From Rhodobacter sp. (GTDB lineage Bacteria > Pseudomonadota > Alphaproteobacteria > Rhodobacterales > Rhodobacteraceae): a stretch of 64,000 bases of DNA. Shown here piece after piece: positions 63,081-64,000 of this stretch. A program made the translations under genes and the position numbers. Numbering within the stretch: position 1 is the stretch's first letter; each line of letters opens with the position of its first letter. The stretch spans positions 1 through 64,000 of the forward strand of contig JASJCA010000005.1 in NCBI GenBank assembly GCA_030066215.1. Reading direction: 5' to 3'. The notes under the pieces are model-generated. The model was not told the origin of the DNA. It did no database searches and saw only the letters and a list, made by a program, of their open reading frames with translations.

Positions 63081-63712
63081 TTCAGCCAAACCTGATCGGC
63101 GAAGAGGCGCCCGACATCCTCCTGTTCGGGGCTCTCCTCGCGCGACAACGCCGCCAGTTGCACCAAAAGCTCCTCGGCCGCATCGTCCGGCTCGAAGGGA
63201 ATGATCTCGGCCGAACAGCCGTCCGGCAGGCTGTCGTCCACGGCAACGACCGCATAGGCGTAGAAGTACATCGGGTCGTAGAACCTCAGCACATAATCGC
63301 CCGCAACGGACAAGGGCTGGTCCAGCGGCAGGTCGAAGGCCACGGTGATCCGGTCGTCGGCCATCCAGGACGATCCGTTGGCTGGCCGGGTCAGGGCGAC
63401 CTTGGCCGCGCCGGTCTCGAGGTGGATGTCGCCCTCGTAGCCCTCCGGCCAGTCGGTTTCGCCGGCGACGATGATCGCGCGGTCGGCATCGTCCAACTTG
63501 CCGTCGCCATCCTTGTCGAGGTCCAGAATGTCGAACAGCATCAGGCTGGCGAACGCGTCATAGGTCCAGGTGACGCGCAGCGACACCAGCCGACCGTCCT
63601 CGTCGAAGGTGAACCCCGCCTCAGCGTCGACAAAGACATGCGGATGCGACAGGGCCGCGCCGCCATGGCTCAGGCCGGAGAGGAAGACGAACAGGCACAA
63701 AAGGCATCTCAT
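63071..63712 (-). CDS. DUF1007 family periplasmic protein
   Basis: A 213-residue protein with signal peptide MRCLLCLFVFLSGLSHGGAA. The mature part starts LSHPHVFVDAEAGFTFDEDG, the DUF1007 signature; DILDLDKDGDGKLDDAD is an EF-hand-like loop. DUF1007 genes are regularly found beside NiCoT/RcnA permeases and are thought to assist metal delivery. The gene lies between the ZnuA-like and permease genes as one operon. Confidence 0.87.
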   Translation of the reverse strand: MRCLLCLFVFLSGLSHGGAALSHPHVFVDAEAGFTFDEDGRLVSLRVTWTYDAFASLMLFDILDLDKDGDGKLDDADRAIIVAGETDWPEGYEGDIHLETGAAKVALTRPANGSSWMADDRITVAFDLPLDQPLSVAGDYVLRFYDPMYFYAYAVVAVDDSLPDGCSAEIIPFEPDDAAEELLVQLAALSREESPEQEDVGRLFADQVWLKCA

Positions 63713-63730
63713 GCCCGTTCGTCGCACGCC

Positions 63731-64000
63731 TCACAGGCAGCCTGCAAGCACGCCGGCGAGATTCCGCAAAAGCTGCGGATACATGCCCGGCCCCGGCTCG
63801 AGATCCGAGCCCAGCGGGTCGAGAACGCCGGTCTTCGCCTCCGTCCCATCCAACACGACGGCGACGAGGCCGGGGTTGTATTGCGGCTCTGACAGAACGC
63901 AATCGATCCCCTCGTCGCGCACCCGCTCTTGGATTTCGGCGATCCGCGCCGGGCTTGGGTCCGTGGCGTCGCCAAGCGAGATCGCGCCCGAGGCCGGGAT
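63731..64000 (-). CDS. Zinc ABC transporter substrate-binding protein (ZnuA-like), C-terminal part
   Basis: The frame is open to the window edge and gives the last 89 residues: GAISLGDATDPSPARIAEIQ, then DCVLSEPQYNPGLVAVVLDG and LDPLGSDLEPGPGMYPQLLR. These match the C-lobe of ZnuA, including the D-P-L-G-x-x-L-x-x-G end motif. The start lies beyond 64000. It probably leads the operon with the DUF1007 and permease genes, 18 bases apart. Confidence 0.85.
   Translation of the reverse strand: MPASGAISLGDATDPSPARIAEIQERVRDEGIDCVLSEPQYNPGLVAVVLDGTEAKTGVLDPLGSDLEPGPGMYPQLLRNLAGVLAGCL

Noticed and set aside
1-64000. CRISPR arrays, tRNA or rRNA genes
   Set aside because: No regularly spaced direct repeats and no tRNA or rRNA-like sequence was recognised by eye; a tRNAscan run would settle it.

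Overview
The window looks like a chromosomal piece of an alphaproteobacterium, most likely a Rhodobacterales/Paracoccaceae relative. The DNA is GC-rich. It begins inside a MipZ-type division-positioning ATPase, which is an alphaproteobacterial protein, and near the right end carries a DUF6525-like small protein typical of Rhodobacterales. No rRNA, tRNA or CRISPR array was seen. All calls come from reading the sequence; no database search was possible.

Layout. 1-462: 3' end of mipZ. 776-9630: two divergent acyl-CoA catabolic operons (two acyl-CoA dehydrogenases, a FadB-like bifunctional enzyme and an acyl-CoA ligase on the minus strand; a ThDP enzyme and a PcaF-like thiolase on the plus strand). 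9631-34458: a large accessory cluster. It opens with a 39-codon acidic peptide gene (10166-10285) that ends in a double-glycine leader followed only by Cys-Glu. It continues with a histidine phosphatase, a sulfatase-superfamily enzyme, an SsuABC-like importer, a degenerate PfkB protein, a nucleotidyltransferase, a UDP-galactopyranose-mutase-like flavoprotein, a CvaA/HlyD-like adaptor and a C39-peptidase ABC exporter. It closes with a ten-gene minus-strand operon (33975 to 23081): APH-fold kinase, second sulfatase-superfamily enzyme, aldo/keto reductase, two radical SAM/SPASM proteins, MurG-like glycosyltransferase, PIG-L deacetylase, WbqC-like protein, DegT aminotransferase and an unrecognised protein. 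I read this as a biosynthetic and export system joining a tiny peptide to amino-sugar or aminocyclitol-type chemistry. That reading is inference.

34890-51603: an exopolysaccharide/matrix locus. It has a GH26-like hydrolase, a BcsA-like GT2 synthase, GalE, a UDP-glucuronate decarboxylase-like enzyme, a type I secretion pair (HlyD and PrtD type), two large low-complexity or repeat proteins that are the probable T1SS cargo, a divergent LuxR/CsgD-like regulator with an overlapping HEPN-like gene, a NodT-type outer-membrane lipoprotein and a GH128-like glucanase. The synthase, nucleotide-sugar enzymes, secretion system and regulator together suggest regulated production of a glucan plus secreted protein matrix.

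51907-64000: mixed chromosomal genes. These are a secreted hypothetical protein, a decayed IS3-family transposase, a 2TM-domain protein, a saccharopine-dehydrogenase-like reductase, an SDR, an SMR transporter, a CrtI-like oxidoreductase, a flavodoxin, an NTF2-like protein, a fatty-acid desaturase, an alpha/beta hydrolase, a DUF6525-like protein, and a metal-homeostasis group (NiCoT/RcnA-like permease, DUF1007 protein, ZnuA-like C-terminus cut by the window edge).
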